A stretch of DNA of 64,000 nt from Plumapathes pennacea (GCA_964036295.1 OZ038464.1:8356001-8420000), one strand, 5' to 3'. Shown: positions 11,660 to 22,380, counted from the stretch's first letter. The notes: generated by a model not told the origin, from the letters alone. A program made the numbers and translations.

Positions 11660-12866
11660 CAGTAAATAGACTTTAAACTGCTCTCTCGGGTAACGCGTGT
11701 TTATCTTCGATCGAGTCTCAGCGAAAATACCCCGATGTACAAACGTTGGCCCGTATCAAAGGACGCTACAACTTAATTAAAACTTCACACATAAATGTCG
11801 AAAACAGGTTATTATATGAAATTGCGGCTTACACTAACATTTAATTTCTAATCTCTAAAGCATGTCACTTGTTACATGCTGGATCAATCAATTTGACTAC
11901 ATGTAACTTAGTTTCAATAACAAGTACGTGACTAACGTACGACACGTGATCAATTTTACAAGTCAGATAGTAACCGGCACTGGTTAAAGGTTCCATAGAT
12001 CTGTAGGTACTTTGTGATTGGTATGTCGCGTGACATACCAAGGGTTGGGTGATGATTTCCTTCGTGGAGTTTGCGCCAGTAGTAGATCATATTGTCAGTT
12101 ATGCTGTGTGAGTGGGAGTACCTGGTTGGCCGTAGTCTGTGTTTCTAATGGAGAACCAGTTCTAAAGAAAACAAGATTGACTGCGTTGGCGTGAAAAATA
12201 TACGTATAGCTACGTCTGTGTTTTTTGGCTGGACTTGTTATACTTCGTGTGGTTTCTCGTAGTCCATCAAGGAGGTCTGTATCAGTATTTTCCGTAAGCA
12301 GCGGCTTGTTGATAAACATGCCGTTAACGTTGGAATGGTTAGTTTCCCCACTCTGACTTGCATCGATTGTATATTGATCGCCTTTCTTTGCTGTGTTGTT
12401 TCACGAGGCTTGTTTATAGTTTCGGGATTCTTTAAATCCAACGTTTGAGCGGATGAAGAAGTCAACAGGTAAACCATCGCAATGTCGTCAATTCATCTCA
12501 ATATCGTTAGCCAATGTACTCCATCGGGGGTAGTAGTTATACCGTGTTTGGTGCAGACAGGCATCGTTGAAGCGTGAGTTTTTAGTGTCAGGGATATGGG
12601 AGAACCAAGCCATATAAACTAAAACTAGTAACTATCAAGTTTTTGTTGCCAAAGTTAATAGTGTATCCTTACTAGTGAACGTTACACAAAATATAAGGGA
12701 TAGCGACAAAATACATTCATGATGCTCAGGCAAACAAATGATCAAACAAAGTTGCGAAACAAAAAAAATACGGATGGCACTATGAGATTTGCAAGTGACA
12801 TTGACAAACTTTTACTGTGAGTAGCACCAAAAACGCAGTTCAAATCAAAACATTTGTAAAGGTTTA
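11660..12866. other. Non-coding stretch downstream of the Gypsy ORF
   Basis: No supported gene; ORFs at 12,095-12,319 and 12,238-12,477 (minus) have no recognisable content. Because the Gypsy polyprotein ends at about 12,867 on the minus strand, part of this stretch should be its 3' UTR and LTR, but I could not define LTR borders. It contains a 10-bp-arm palindrome at 12,018-12,041. Confidence 0.5.
12018..12041. repeat. Perfect palindrome, 10-bp arms
   Basis: TTGGTATGTC and GACATACCAA flank a GCGT loop. Could be an operator-like or hairpin site of the surrounding repeat; nothing more can be said. Confidence 0.8.
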
Positions 12867-12996
12867 CTGTGAAACTGGCCAATCAGTCTTTCGCAAAAGG
12901 TTATTGCCAGTGGTTAGTCGAAGTTTTCGTACTGTTGTCCGTTGTCTAGTTCTCGTTTGAAGTGTCTGTTTGGTTATGGTAATTTGCGATAAGTCG

Positions 12997-13005
12997 GGGT
13001 CGAAA
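12997..13005. repeat. Left 9-bp target-site duplication of the 5.8-kb transposon
   Basis: GGGTCGAAA, identical to 18,824-18,832 and directly adjoining the terminal repeat. One copy belongs to the Gypsy reading frame. Confidence 0.9.
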
Positions 13006-13145
13006 TACCCTGGGTTCCAGAGGTTTCTCGCTCTCGGAAATCCGGGCTGCGCGGCCGCGTAGAGCTGGGGCCGAAATCACGGGCGGCGGGGGGCTGGGGG
13101 CGAGGCGAAGCCGAGGCGAGAAACCTCTAGTAACAAACGTCGTTG
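13006..13145 (+). repeat. Left terminal inverted repeat (140 bp), itself hairpin-forming
   Basis: Starts TACCCTGGGTTCCAGAGG and ends AACAAACGTCGTTG. Within it, CCAGAGGTTTCTCG at the outside and CGAGAAACCTCTAG further in form an internal inverted repeat bracketing a very GC-rich ~85-base core that includes a GCGGCCGC site and a GGGCGGCGGGGGGC run. Such nested subterminal repeats are probable transposase sites. Confidence 0.9.
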
Positions 13146-13227
13146 ATCTCACTTCCATGTCACGATAATTGACAGTTATTTTAATTGGATAATAAAAAAA
13201 ACCGGTTCCCGCTCACGTGGTTGATAC

Positions 13228-16200
13228 TTGTCAAAATTGTGTGGCGAAATGCAAAAACAATGGCAACAAACTGCAAAAAAAACTCCTACAATGGTCATCA
13301 AACCGGACGATTTCTGTCGAATGTGCAGATGTGATCCAGCTGTACTTGGCAGAGGAAAATGTAACTTATTCAGCGGGAAAAAATCCCTGGAGGAAAAGTT
13401 AGCGGACCGACTGTCCAAGGTGTTGGACATGCCAGTGACAAAAGTAGATGGAGTTTCATCCGTCCCCTGCTACAAATGTAAACGGGAGTTTGAGAAGTTC
13501 GAGAATTACATGAAGGCTCTTCAAGTCGACCTTGGAAATTTCAAAAAGAGATACGAGGAATCCATGGGAGAGGGAGCCGTGCCCGAACGCACCAAAAGGT
13601 ATCATCTCACTCCAGGCGCATCGAAGAAACGACCTTGTACCATCACTTCTCCTCCAACAGCGTCTGTGCTGCGTCTGCGAACAGCTGTACCAAGACTTCA
13701 CTGTCCCCCCGACTGTCCCGTACCAAACCACGATGACCTGATAGTTGCGACCACGGCAGCTTCAGAAACCAAGGTGAGACTTTTTCAGTTTTAACGCATA
13801 TATTATTCCCTCTGTTATGCGAAACATTGCTAGTTTTTCCCGATCCTAGAAATGCGCTTTTAGGCTTCCTTCAACTCCACGAAAATCTATTTTTACAATT
13901 ACTCTTGCTCTTCATTGAAATTGAGATCGAATCTCAGCACGCATAATTTATTTTGTCAGCTGCTAAGAAATGAAATGTACAAATGCTATTTTTCAGGTCG
14001 TTGTGCATTATCCATCTAAACGTGTAAGGAAGGTTTTTCAAGACAAAATTCAAGCTAGGGTAGTAAGACAGATCGCCACTGGAGAGCTCGAGATGGCTGC
14101 CCGCAATGTCATGAACGATACCGTGATGAATGAAGGCATTTTGAAGATGGTAGAGAATGACATCCAAACTGAATGCCGAGGTTTGTGTGGCAACAGAGAA
14201 CCGTCGATTTTAACAAAAACATCCCCGGATTCGCTGATAGAATTGACAGACTCCAAAGTTGACAAAGAGATGCGAAAAAGAGCACCAGTTTTACATCGCT
14301 TCCTGAGGGCTGCAATAATCAATGGCCGGTGGCAAAGAAAGTCTTCGGGGGCGAAGGATACGGCAACGAGATCAACTCCAGCCATCAGTATGGCAGCTTC
14401 CCTTCTCCTGAGAGCTCGGAATCCAAAAATGTCGGCAAACGCTTACCGTTTGTCTTTGTTATTTTGGCATGGAGGAGCTGAGAAGCAGGTCAGTTCTCGT
14501 GTTTGTAATGGGATGAAGTTATATTATTTTTCAATGTGCGCATTTTTTATGTATGTTCGTGTACTTCGATCTTTTCAAATTAGATATTTATGCAATTAAT
14601 CTTCTGTGAATATATTTTTTAATGAAACTTCATTTCTAGTTGCCTTTACATTGAGTTCAGCTGTGGCATTCATTAACATACAGCAAGTTGACTAATGATG
14701 ATATTCCTGAGACAAAAAATTATGTGTGGATCATCTTTAAATAGAGGTAAAGAATTAATTCAGTGAAATTATATAATTGTATTCTCTAGTTCCCAAATTT
14801 GTACTTTAAATTTTTAAAAATATATATCTCGAAATAATGAAATATAATATATATAATATTTGTTGGTTAAACAGTTCAATATTTGTCCTGTTTGCAGTTA
14901 TATTCAAGAGCTTCTCACTGGGGTTTGTGCATGAGCCACCCGAGAACCCTTTCCAAAGTTGATGAGATGGAGAAGGACTTTGATGTCACTGTTAAACAGT
15001 GGAAAGAAAAGATTGAGTATGATTGAAAATTGGAGAGCATGCTTCAGAACATCAAGGACTGTGCAGAAAAACTGGACAGTGTCCCAGAAGAGCCTATGGA
15101 TGCTGCTGCCACAGAACCGGACGGTGTCCCAGAGCCTATGAATGCTGCTGCCGCAGAAGAACCGGACAGTGTCCCAGAGCCTATGAATGCTGATGGCGAA
15201 GAACTGGACAGTGTCCCAGAGCCTATGAATGTTGCTGCCGCAGAAGAAGTGGACATTGTTCCAGAAGGAGCAGAGCAATTGCATGTAGATGATGGTGGTG
15301 TAAAAGCAGCTGTTCGGGAAAGAATGGGTCCCCATTTTGAGGAAGCTGTGTATGAGTCAGCAGCAAATCTCACCAATGAATATGGCATGGGTGATTTAAA
15401 CAGTGGTTCAATGGCTCTCCTCAAACGTCAACTGGAAATTGGACATGCAGCAGGCTTCCAGATTACTGGAGACAATGTGGACTTATTAATTAAGGCAAAG
15501 CACATGTCATCCACTAACCAGAACAAAAGCATCCACTGGTTCAATTTAAATGCTGTTCTCCACCGGGTTCTTGAAAATGAACTGTCAACAGAAAAGTCAC
15601 TCAAAGTCAATCATGGACATTGAAAATATTGATTTCCTGCCATCAGTTGAGGATAACCAAAAGTTCCTTCATGATTTAATTCCACTAGCAGCACGAGTGA
15701 TTGTTGACAACATCCCAGCATTCAAAAAATTTGGACCAGTTGCAGTGAGGCATATTCCACATGCTTACTCCCAAGTCATGAAAGAGAAATCAACTCAGGT
15801 AAATCATAGCACAGCATTACAGATCACCAAACAAAAGAAAAAATTCAAACTATTTTTTGGCATCACAACAGTATACACACATTTAAAACCATAAAGTTTT
15901 TGACTCATGAAAATAATCATCAAATACGGTACGCCTAAGATGCTAGAATATACGTTGCATACACATTCAACAAAAAGTAATTAAATAATTATTTAATTAA
16001 TCTGAAGTGCAATCAAATTGTATTTTCAGGTCCCACTTGGCCTCTTGTTTAAAAATGAAAACAAGAATGAAGAAATGCTGGACATCCTTCAATACTTGCA
16101 TGACAACTATTTACCTGTATCAAGGAAGACAAGTGGGACAGGAGAAGAGACAGTTGAAGTGCTGGAGAAGTTGTTATTTGGAGGCGACCAGCTAACAGAA

Positions 16201-17463
16201 GAAAGAGCCCGAAATGCAACTGATGCCAGAAGTGATGGGGACAATGAGTATGAACGACTTGAGGGACTAATTCCTAAAGTGGAGGATTGGCATGCAATCC
16301 AAATCCTTTATCAGGTACAATGTACATCTGTATTTGAGTTGTGCTTTCCAGTAAACAAATAGACCCAACCTCATAAATCGTAGGCCCAACATATTTTTTT
16401 ACATTTGAACATTAGGGCCCAACAGTGTTGGGTGTTGTTGGGTCCATTTGTGTAAGACTTAAGACCCTAAAAACGAAAATCAAAATTATTTTCAGGTACT
16501 CTACGACCTGCAGTTCAAGATTGTATCAGGAAATGACATTGGAACAATGTGCGCCAACATGAATGTTCTGAATAATGTCAATGCCCAGACAAGCAATGTC
16601 CTTGACAACTTCAACGCTTGCAAAGAGTACACCAATATTGAAACCAATGCTATGATTACAGCTGCAACATTGGAGTATTTTGGATTAGAAGGTGTTGCTG
16701 TTCCTGAAGAAGAGTTCATTCCACCCAGTGTGCTCAATGGCTCAAAGCCAGATGGAAGAATTTGGCTTCACAAGCATGTCAAAAACATTCTTGAGAAGTG
16801 TGTGATGTCCAAACAAGGATCTGAGCATGCAGATGTCAGAACTGGTGTGGCTGCTGCATCACAACCACCCCAGAGGGGTAATTTTAAGTGTCAAGTGTGT
16901 GGTAGAGACTACCGGTACAGAAAGGCCATGGACAATCACATCCGTAAGCAGCATCCAAATTGTACAGAACATGTTCCACCAGAATCCAGTCCACATGAAT
17001 CACCTGCATATAAGGACGAAATCACTGATGACCGCTTTAATTATGCTTGTGTCCGTCTCAGTTTGGGGCTGTTGCTGAGGAACATGGATGATGCTGTGAA
17101 AGAAGGAGATGGTGACCGCATACTTCGTTGCTGGAAGATGTCCATGCTGATATTTCGAGCTCATCACCACCCAAAGTATGCACTAGCTTCTCTGTATCTG
17201 CAAGCAGCAACAAAAGCAATCCTTCCTGCACGTGCAGCCCATTGCCTTGTTTGGAACAGAACTGTTAACAACAAGGGTGGACCTGGGAAAACATTTCCTT
17301 GGACCTTAGGTTGGAGCACATCAACAACTTGACAAAAGGTCTTTTAAAGCATCTGGGGCCCAACATCACAGAGGAAGCAGCCAGACGCTGCAGTAAAGCA
17401 GTTGGTAGGATGGAGAAGCTCTTTAATGCAGGATTGAAGAGGGAACTCATGACCATCTCCTGA
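13228..17463 (+). pseudogene. Spliced DUF6589-like transposon gene with ZAD-like and C2H2 zinc fingers, broken
   Basis: Five exons with good GT-AG borders: 13,228-13,773, 13,997-14,488, 14,898-15,798, 16,030-16,314 and 16,496-17,463; exons 1, 2 and 4 have lengths divisible by three. Exon 1 (alternative start 13,291) encodes a ZAD-like four-Cys module: FCRMCRCD and SVPCYKCKREFEKFE. Exon 3 has a four-unit Pro-Glu-Pro-Met repeat, then GDNVDLLIKAKH and NKSIHWFNLNAV, which I recognise as the DUF6589 signature region. Exon 4 has PLGLLFKNENKNEEMLDILQ. Exon 5 has a C2H2 finger, CQVCGRDYRYRKAMDNHIRK. Damage: in-frame TGA at 15,024, frame changes near 15,605 and 17,290, and loss of the C-terminus at 17,463. 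DUF6589 biochemistry is not established to my knowledge; the context suggests a transposase role. Confidence 0.8.
15072..15251 (+). repeat. In-frame minisatellite in the DUF6589-like gene
   Basis: Four units of 42-48 bases, each encoding a version of DSVPEPMNAAAAEE. All unit lengths are multiples of three, so the repeat has expanded or contracted without breaking frame. It is predicted to be a disordered acidic linker. Confidence 0.85.
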
Positions 17464-18509
17464 TGTTTCTTCAGCGTGTTGTGGTGACATATGCCAAATA
17501 GCCTGCTCTCGCTAACATGGGCCACATTCAAAGGGTAATAGGCCTTGTCACCCAGCGCAGATTTAAAATGGCGAAATAACTTCCCACAGTCTTTCTGTGA
17601 TTTGCAATAAACAATTGTCTTGGGAGTGTGCCTTCCCTTCTTCTTGATCTCATCAATGAGCCACTCAAATGCATCGTCCAGACGCTGACTTACTTTTTGC
17701 TTGAAAAGATAGATGTTAGGACGATTGGGGCTCACGTAAATTTTGACCACATCTGGGTGCATTGAAAGTGACTTTATGACAGTAGATTTGGTTTCAGATG
17801 AGGCTGTTGCTGTCAGTGCAAAGACAGGTGACAGTGGCGGAATTAGAGACCTCAGCTCACCTAGCTTACCAAAACACTCCCTGAAGGCAGCTGTCTGTTC
17901 CTTAGAATTGCCATAACCCCTATCGAGAAGAACAGTGATATATGCTTGGGCGGAACTGAAACAACGTAAAAGTTAAATCGGACAATAGAAACATAATAGA
18001 AACAACATAAGTCAAGAGATGAGGAACAATATGAACCTCGTCTGTTACAATCCCGAACAAATTTTCCTGATATGTCTTGCTCCGATGCATGAGGCGCCAC
18101 TTCTCGTTGCGAATCAAAGACTCGGGACTTGCAAAGATCACGCTGTACTTTCCTGCTTTTATACCGTCTTCGTCCACTGCATCTCCTGATAGACAAGCCG
18201 ATGATATGCCGATGATGATGTGCGACTCTAGTTCCTTCGTGTGAGAAGTAATCAGGGAATAAGTGGGCAAATAACCAGCAATATAGGACTTTCAGGATAT
18301 ATAAAACCTCGTGCAGCCAAACGTCGACAGATATCAGGAATCACTTGGAAGGTGAGAGACTTTCCAAAGCCGGTAGGAAGCACTGCGAACACATCCTTCC
18401 TCAAAATATACTGAAGAACTGCGTCTCGCTGCTGGGGTTTTAAACACTTGATTTCGGGAAACTTCGAGCGAATCGTTTCAGCGATTGGTAAACTCGCTTC
18501 AAGAAACAA
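17440..18509 (-). pseudogene. RecQ-like superfamily 2 helicase fragment of the transposon
   Basis: Minus strand, convergent with the DUF6589-like gene. Exon 1 (18,509 to about 18,030): LKPQQRDAVLQYILR (Q-motif region), LPTGFGKSLTFQVIP (Walker A, motif I), GIKAGKYSVIFASPESLI, and FGIVTDEVH (motif II, DEVH). A one-base frame change sits near 18,255. Exon 2 starts near 17,919 after an acceptor and has FALTATAS (motif III), NRPNIYLF and KTIVYCKSQKDCGKLFRHF (start of the second RecA domain). It stops near 17,440, before motifs V-VI and the arginine finger. Known RecQ-like helicases unwind DNA 3'-5'; here it is presumably a transposition accessory. Confidence 0.85.
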
Positions 18510-18683
18510 GACTTCGAAGGAGATTTTGGTTTTGCTTCAAAACCGGTTTTACCAACTCATCAGATTAGACCAATCACTGACTTCGTGAGAAAACAATCTT
18601 GGTTGAGCCAATGAGAGTGCCAGGGTCAGATTTTGACTCGGGAGCTTTAAAACGCATTGTGATTGGAGCAGCACTTTCAAATA

Positions 18684-18823
18684 CAACGACGTTTGTTACC
18701 AGAGGTTTCTCGCCTCGGCTTCACCTCGCCCCCAGCCCCCCGCCGCCCGTGATTTCGGCCCCAGTTCTACGCGGCCGCGCAGCCCGGATTTCCGAGAGCG
18801 AGAAACCTCTGGAACCCAGGGTA
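18684..18823 (-). repeat. Right terminal inverted repeat (140 bp)
   Basis: Reverse complement of 13,006-13,145 with three substitutions. It ends CCAGAGGGTA-type at the outer edge (CCCAGGGTA) next to the 9-bp duplication. Low divergence between the two ends argues for a fairly recent insertion, in contrast to the broken genes inside. Confidence 0.9.
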
Positions 18824-18832
18824 GGGTCGAAA
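18824..18832. repeat. Right 9-bp target-site duplication of the 5.8-kb transposon
   Basis: GGGTCGAAA in the same orientation as 12,997-13,005. Confidence 0.9.
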
Positions 18833-19800
18833 AGGTGTGCAGGAGGTTCCCATGTGGCCTCGGACAAAGGATATCCAGCCCATTGTACTAAATAATCAAG
18901 GAGACCATTTTGTGTTCTATGGTTTAACAGTTTCTCCGCGTTGAACATCGTTTCATTGTCGATCTGTGGTTGGTTGGTATTGTCGAGCGCGGGATCTAAT
19001 TCAGGCTCTGGCGCGATCTGCGGAGCAGCGGGAACGAGCGGCGCCGGAATTAATTGCTGATCTGGTTGGTTGTCCGTTGCTGGTTCTAAACTGTCTGCGG
19101 GAATGTCCTCGCCACCTAAATAGAGGTCATCGAGGACGTCATGTTGTGGAGGCTCAATCGGTCGGTCAGTTGGGTCATAAAAATGTTTCATACGATTTGC
19201 ATGAACGGTGGTATTGACAGGGCGATTGCTACACGTGCGAAGTCGGTAATGTACCGGACTGAGTTGTTCGACAATTCGGTAAGGCCCGTGCCAATTATGC
19301 AGAAGCTTTTTTGTCAGGCCTTTGAAAGTCTTAGGTGTGAAAACCCATACTCTCTGTCCTACGCGAAAATTTGCATCTTGTGCTGTTTTGTCATACTGAT
19401 CCTTCATTTTCTGTTGCACTCTTTGTGTGTTCTCTCTAGCGATACGTTGTCCTATTTCAATTTGTTTCACGATCCTGCTGCGATGGTCGGCAATCGAGCT
19501 AGAGGGGTCGGTTGGTTGCAGAAGGCTTACATCTTGTGGTAACCTTGCTTCCCTCCCGTGCAGGAGATAGAAAGGCGTTTCCCTAGTGGTTTCTGAAGGT
19601 GAGGTGCGAAATGCAAATAGAGCGGCGCTGATAAACTTATCCCAATCCTTCTGGTTTCTGCTAACATACATTGAGAGAGTTTGACATAAGGTCGAGTTGA
19701 AACGCTCTACAACTCCGTCGGTTTGTGGGTGATAAGCTGTGGTGTTCAATTTGCGAATGCTAAACAACTTGCAAACTTCTGTGACAAGGTTGGATAGAAA
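18833..19800 (-). pseudogene. Gypsy integrase C-terminal part and chromodomain
   Basis: Minus-strand frame with NTTAYHPQTDGVVERFNSTL (integrase core, third catalytic Glu region), ALFAFRTSPSETT, FRVGQRVWVFTP and HNWHGPYRIVE (GPY/F-like module), a Pro-rich linker, then a chromodomain: FNAEKLLNHR, DYLVQWAGYP and ATWEPPAHL. Chromodomains guide integration to specific chromatin. The frame appears to run on to 18,721 only because it reads into the terminal repeat of the inserted transposon. The N-terminal zinc finger and the first Asp of the DDE triad are gone. Confidence 0.9.
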
Positions 19801-20382
19801 ATTCTTTCCGCAGTCCGATAACAAGATTCAATCTGCCAATAACCCGAGCGTAAGTCGAGTGTTGAAAAGTACTGAGCACCGCCTAAAGCGTCTAATGATT
19901 CCGCTATGCGAGGTAATGGGTGACTATCCTTTCTGGTTACCTCATTCAATTTGCGATAATCAATACAGAAACGCATCGTGTCGTCTGCTTTCTTGACTAA
20001 CACTACTGGAGCGGCCCATGGTGAAACGGAGGGAGAAATTATGTCTTTGTCTAACATTTCTTTAACTTGTTTGTCAATTTCTGCTTTACCCGCGGGAGCC
20101 GTCCGATACGACCTAAGGCGAATTGGTGCTTGTTCCCCGGTGTCAATTGTGTGTAACAACTGAAGTTCGGCCTAGTTGTTCAGGCGTAAAGGCAAAAATG
20201 TCCTTGTAATTGGTGAGCAGTGTGTGAAGCTGGCCGTTCTGTTCTTCATTTAGGTTAGTGTCATTTATGTCTGGCCACCCTTGTGTCAGAATCGGTTGCA
20301 ATAGGTATATATCTTTCTGCTCAGTGAACTTCATGTTTCTCCCATTGATATTTTGGGACCTGTGGAAAATAAAACAAAGCAC
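19801..20382 (-). pseudogene. Gypsy reverse transcriptase, N-terminal half
   Basis: The minus strand reads [14 protein letters not shown], then after a one-base frame change near 20,155 [54 protein letters not shown] and [12 protein letters not shown]. These are fingers and the first palm motif of Ty3/Gypsy RT. The YVDD catalytic motif and RNase H are lost in the deletion that joins it to integrase. Confidence 0.9.
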
Positions 20383-20390
20383 TGAAGTCT

Positions 20391-20881
20391 ATAATATTAA
20401 GAATGTTATCAAGTGTCTTCTGTGGTTGGCAGTGGGGAGGGGGATTGGTGTTGGTGGTAATACAGCTGGAATAGTATCTCACTAGCAATTATTGTGAGCC
20501 CTATAGGATTAGCTTGCTCAAATGAAAACTTATTAAACTTCAGATTATCGTAACACCACTCAAACATTTTTCCTGTCAGTGGTAAATACAAATTGATTCT
20601 TTTCACTTAATGATGTACAGTTAGTATCCTGTCTAGCAAATTGATTATTGACCTTGAGTCTCTAAAGGCATCCAGGACTCAATTTCTACATACTGTATTT
20701 AACAGTCTCTGTCAGTGCTATCTATTAATTCCAACTTGTTTAGAGGGAAATTCTTTTCTGCTCACACTAGCTGCTAGTGCAGTAAATCTTTTCTGAACAT
20801 TACATATACCAGCTAGACAGCTAATTCAAAACAGCAAAACTGCAGCAATAAATTACATTATTTTCCTAATGCCAAATTTAG
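20391..20881. other. Non-coding stretch right of the Gypsy remnant
   Basis: AT-rich, no supported gene or clear LTR. The Gypsy element ends without a recognisable 5' part here. Confidence 0.5.
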
Positions 20882-22380
20882 TGAGGCTAATCTTGCACTC
20901 TGAAACAAATGACTATGAAATAATACATACTATGTACTGGTATCAATAAATACTTAAAATAATGTATTGTACAAAAACACTCCACTGTACAGTATGCCGG
21001 AAGCAAACGCAAAATAACTTAAATATGAAAACCATGAAAATCAGTTCACTATCCCTATTAAGGGGTAAAATAAAACAGAACATACACAATAATTTTGAGC
21101 TGTATTCAGTAACAAAGAAAAAATTGCATTTGAAATGAAATTCATAGTCTTCAAAGACAAATAATGTAAAACAAAGTATGTGTAGCTACATTTTAATTGA
21201 TAGAAAACCATGCAATTTCTCAAAGACAAAAAAGTATAAAACAAAGTATGGCAGCTGCTTTTTAATAATTAAATAATTAAAGCAATTATTCAATCAATTA
21301 TTGATAGAAAACCATGAAATTACACACTAAGGAAAGTGTAATCCAGTTAGAAAAGACAATAGTTGTGTAATGGTGTCACGAGTGCACTGTACCATACATT
21401 TTCTTTATGTTCTACTTATTGGAGGATGTTTGCAAAATTCGTGGAGTGAACATATACTGTACAATTACATGCATGTAAAAAAAAACTGACAGCAAACACA
21501 ATAAATTCAACTAGAAAAAAACAACATGAAGTCATGAATTCAGTCAAAAATGTAGCACCATAAGTATTTTGTCTTTCGTGCAGGTACAGCACTTTTTTTC
21601 GTGTTCAATAAACTTGATAGGTTTTCAACAGACAATTTAAACAAAGAAGGAAGTATTAACGAATCCAATATTACATTTAGCAAGTGAATCAGGTGTGAAA
21701 ATTGAAAATGGTTGGCAGTTCCTCACATGAAAAACAAACAATGCAAGAACAACAAAGCAAAGAAAACTACTGTATTTCCCATAAGCATTTATTGCCCAGG
21801 TACAAAAGAAGAAAAGGAAGTGTTTTACTTCTTACCTGCCCCTTGTTTCCTGGTGATAAGGATCGGCAAATCACTCACATTGACAGGGAGACTGCTGAAA
21901 AATTTCTGCACATCTTGTCTTCCGAGAATAAAAGCACGAAGTTTTTTTGTTTCGCTGCTCTATTTCCTGGGTTGTCTCCTGAGCTCGTCTCTGCTGATAA
22001 TGCTCTCGGTCAAAGCCGTTGTTTCGCTTTTTTGGCAGCGACAGCACTGTCTGTTTGCCGTCTGCGCTCGAGACGAATACACCGCTCCTGTCTTGTCTCA
22101 CGAATTCGTCTTAGTCTCGCTTGTTCTCTTCGTTTTTGAAGACGAACATGTTTTTTCTCTTGAGAGTGTTCGGTTTGATTCTTTGCTTGATTCATACATG
22201 CCGTATTTACTTCTTCAGCAAGAGTGTAAAACTCCTGTGTCCGTTGTTTTGCAACGGACCAGCAGAACACTACGTGATCTACCCAGCAGACACCGCGGTG
22301 CGAGAAGGTCGCCCGTGAAAGACAAACATTAAAACACGAGATTCAAGGTCGCAGAGGAAAGAGCCTGGGAACGAGGTTAG
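20882..22380. repeat. Long dispersed repeat, copy A (Helitron-associated)
   Basis: Collinear at high identity with 30,914-31,212, 32,287-32,541 and 34,577-35,860, where the match is split by two insertions. It starts near CTTGCACTCTGAAACAAATG and ends around GCCTGGGAACGAGG. It encodes on the minus strand part of an Arg/Gln-rich coiled-coil protein of the kind found with Helitrons. Copy A lacks about 390 bases (internal to the minus-strand gene) that copy B retains. Confidence 0.85.
21871..22270 (-). pseudogene. Helitron-associated coiled-coil protein fragment (copy A)
   Basis: The minus strand reads RLQKRREQARLRRIRETRQE, then RRRQTDSAVAAKKAKQRL, a charged repeat-rich coiled coil, followed after a frame change by ...QQRRAQETTQEIEQRN. 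The Cys motif seen in copy B is deleted. I associate this composition with N-terminal proteins of Helitron-like elements, by resemblance only. Confidence 0.55.

Larger units (their letters stand above)
8820..11660 (+). mobile_element. DIRS-like tyrosine-recombinase retrotransposon, decayed
   Basis: Order of remnants: Gag with a CCHC knuckle, thumb/connection and RNase H, the post-RNase H region, and the N-terminal half of a tyrosine recombinase. This is the DIRS-order architecture (no LTR integrase, YR instead). The catalytic fingers/palm of the reverse transcriptase and the catalytic RHRY half of the recombinase are missing. Several frame breaks make it inactive. No split inverted LTRs could be assigned. 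Confidence 0.85.
13006..18823. mobile_element. 5.8-kb DNA transposon with DUF6589-like gene and RecQ-like helicase
   Basis: Both ends are 140-bp terminal inverted repeats starting TACCCTGGGTTCCAG (13,006-13,145 and 18,684-18,823), differing at about three positions. Immediately outside each end is the same 9-mer GGGTCGAAA (12,997-13,005 and 18,824-18,832), a perfect target duplication. The insertion lies inside a Gypsy ORF whose frame is restored by removing it. Cargo: a spliced plus-strand DUF6589-like gene and a convergent minus-strand RecQ-like helicase, both damaged and both cut at their 3' ends at a shared join near 17,440-17,465. Superfamily is uncertain: helicase-carrying Academ-type transposons are the nearest known idea, but I recall their duplications as 3-4 bp. 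Confidence 0.9.
12867..20390 (-). mobile_element. Chromodomain Gypsy (Ty3) LTR retrotransposon remnant, interrupted by a DNA transposon
   Basis: On the minus strand: RT N-terminal half (20,382-19,801), integrase C-terminal part and chromodomain (19,800-18,833), a 5.8-kb insertion (18,823-13,006), then the last 40-odd codons of the polyprotein (12,996-12,867, TAA stop). Protease, gag and the 5' LTR are missing. The part between RT motif SGYWQI and integrase DCGKNFLS is deleted with a clean join near 19,800. Removing the insertion and one copy of its 9-bp target duplication restores one continuous frame from the chromodomain to the stop. Confidence 0.9.

Noticed and set aside
13006-13008. TA dinucleotide target duplication (Tc1/mariner-like) for the 5.8-kb transposon
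   Set aside because: Fits only if the first two bases of the terminus are left out; the adjoining perfect 9-mer and reading-frame restoration support a 9-bp duplication instead.
13006-13145. The 140-bp termini as two independent MITEs flanking host genes
   Set aside because: Each has its own internal inverted repeat, which suggested this at first. The single 9-bp duplication lies only at the outer borders, and the Gypsy frame is restored across the whole 5.8 kb, so they are the ends of one element.
14904-15424. Repeat-containing minus-strand ORFs (two frames)
   Set aside because: Antisense of the in-frame minisatellite in the DUF6589-like exon; that repeat keeps all frames open.
18599-18895. 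Plus-strand ORF over the right terminal repeat, and the extension of the Gypsy ORF to 18,721
   Set aside because: Both read GC-rich inverted-repeat sequence; the left copy gives the same peptide at 12,946-13,158.
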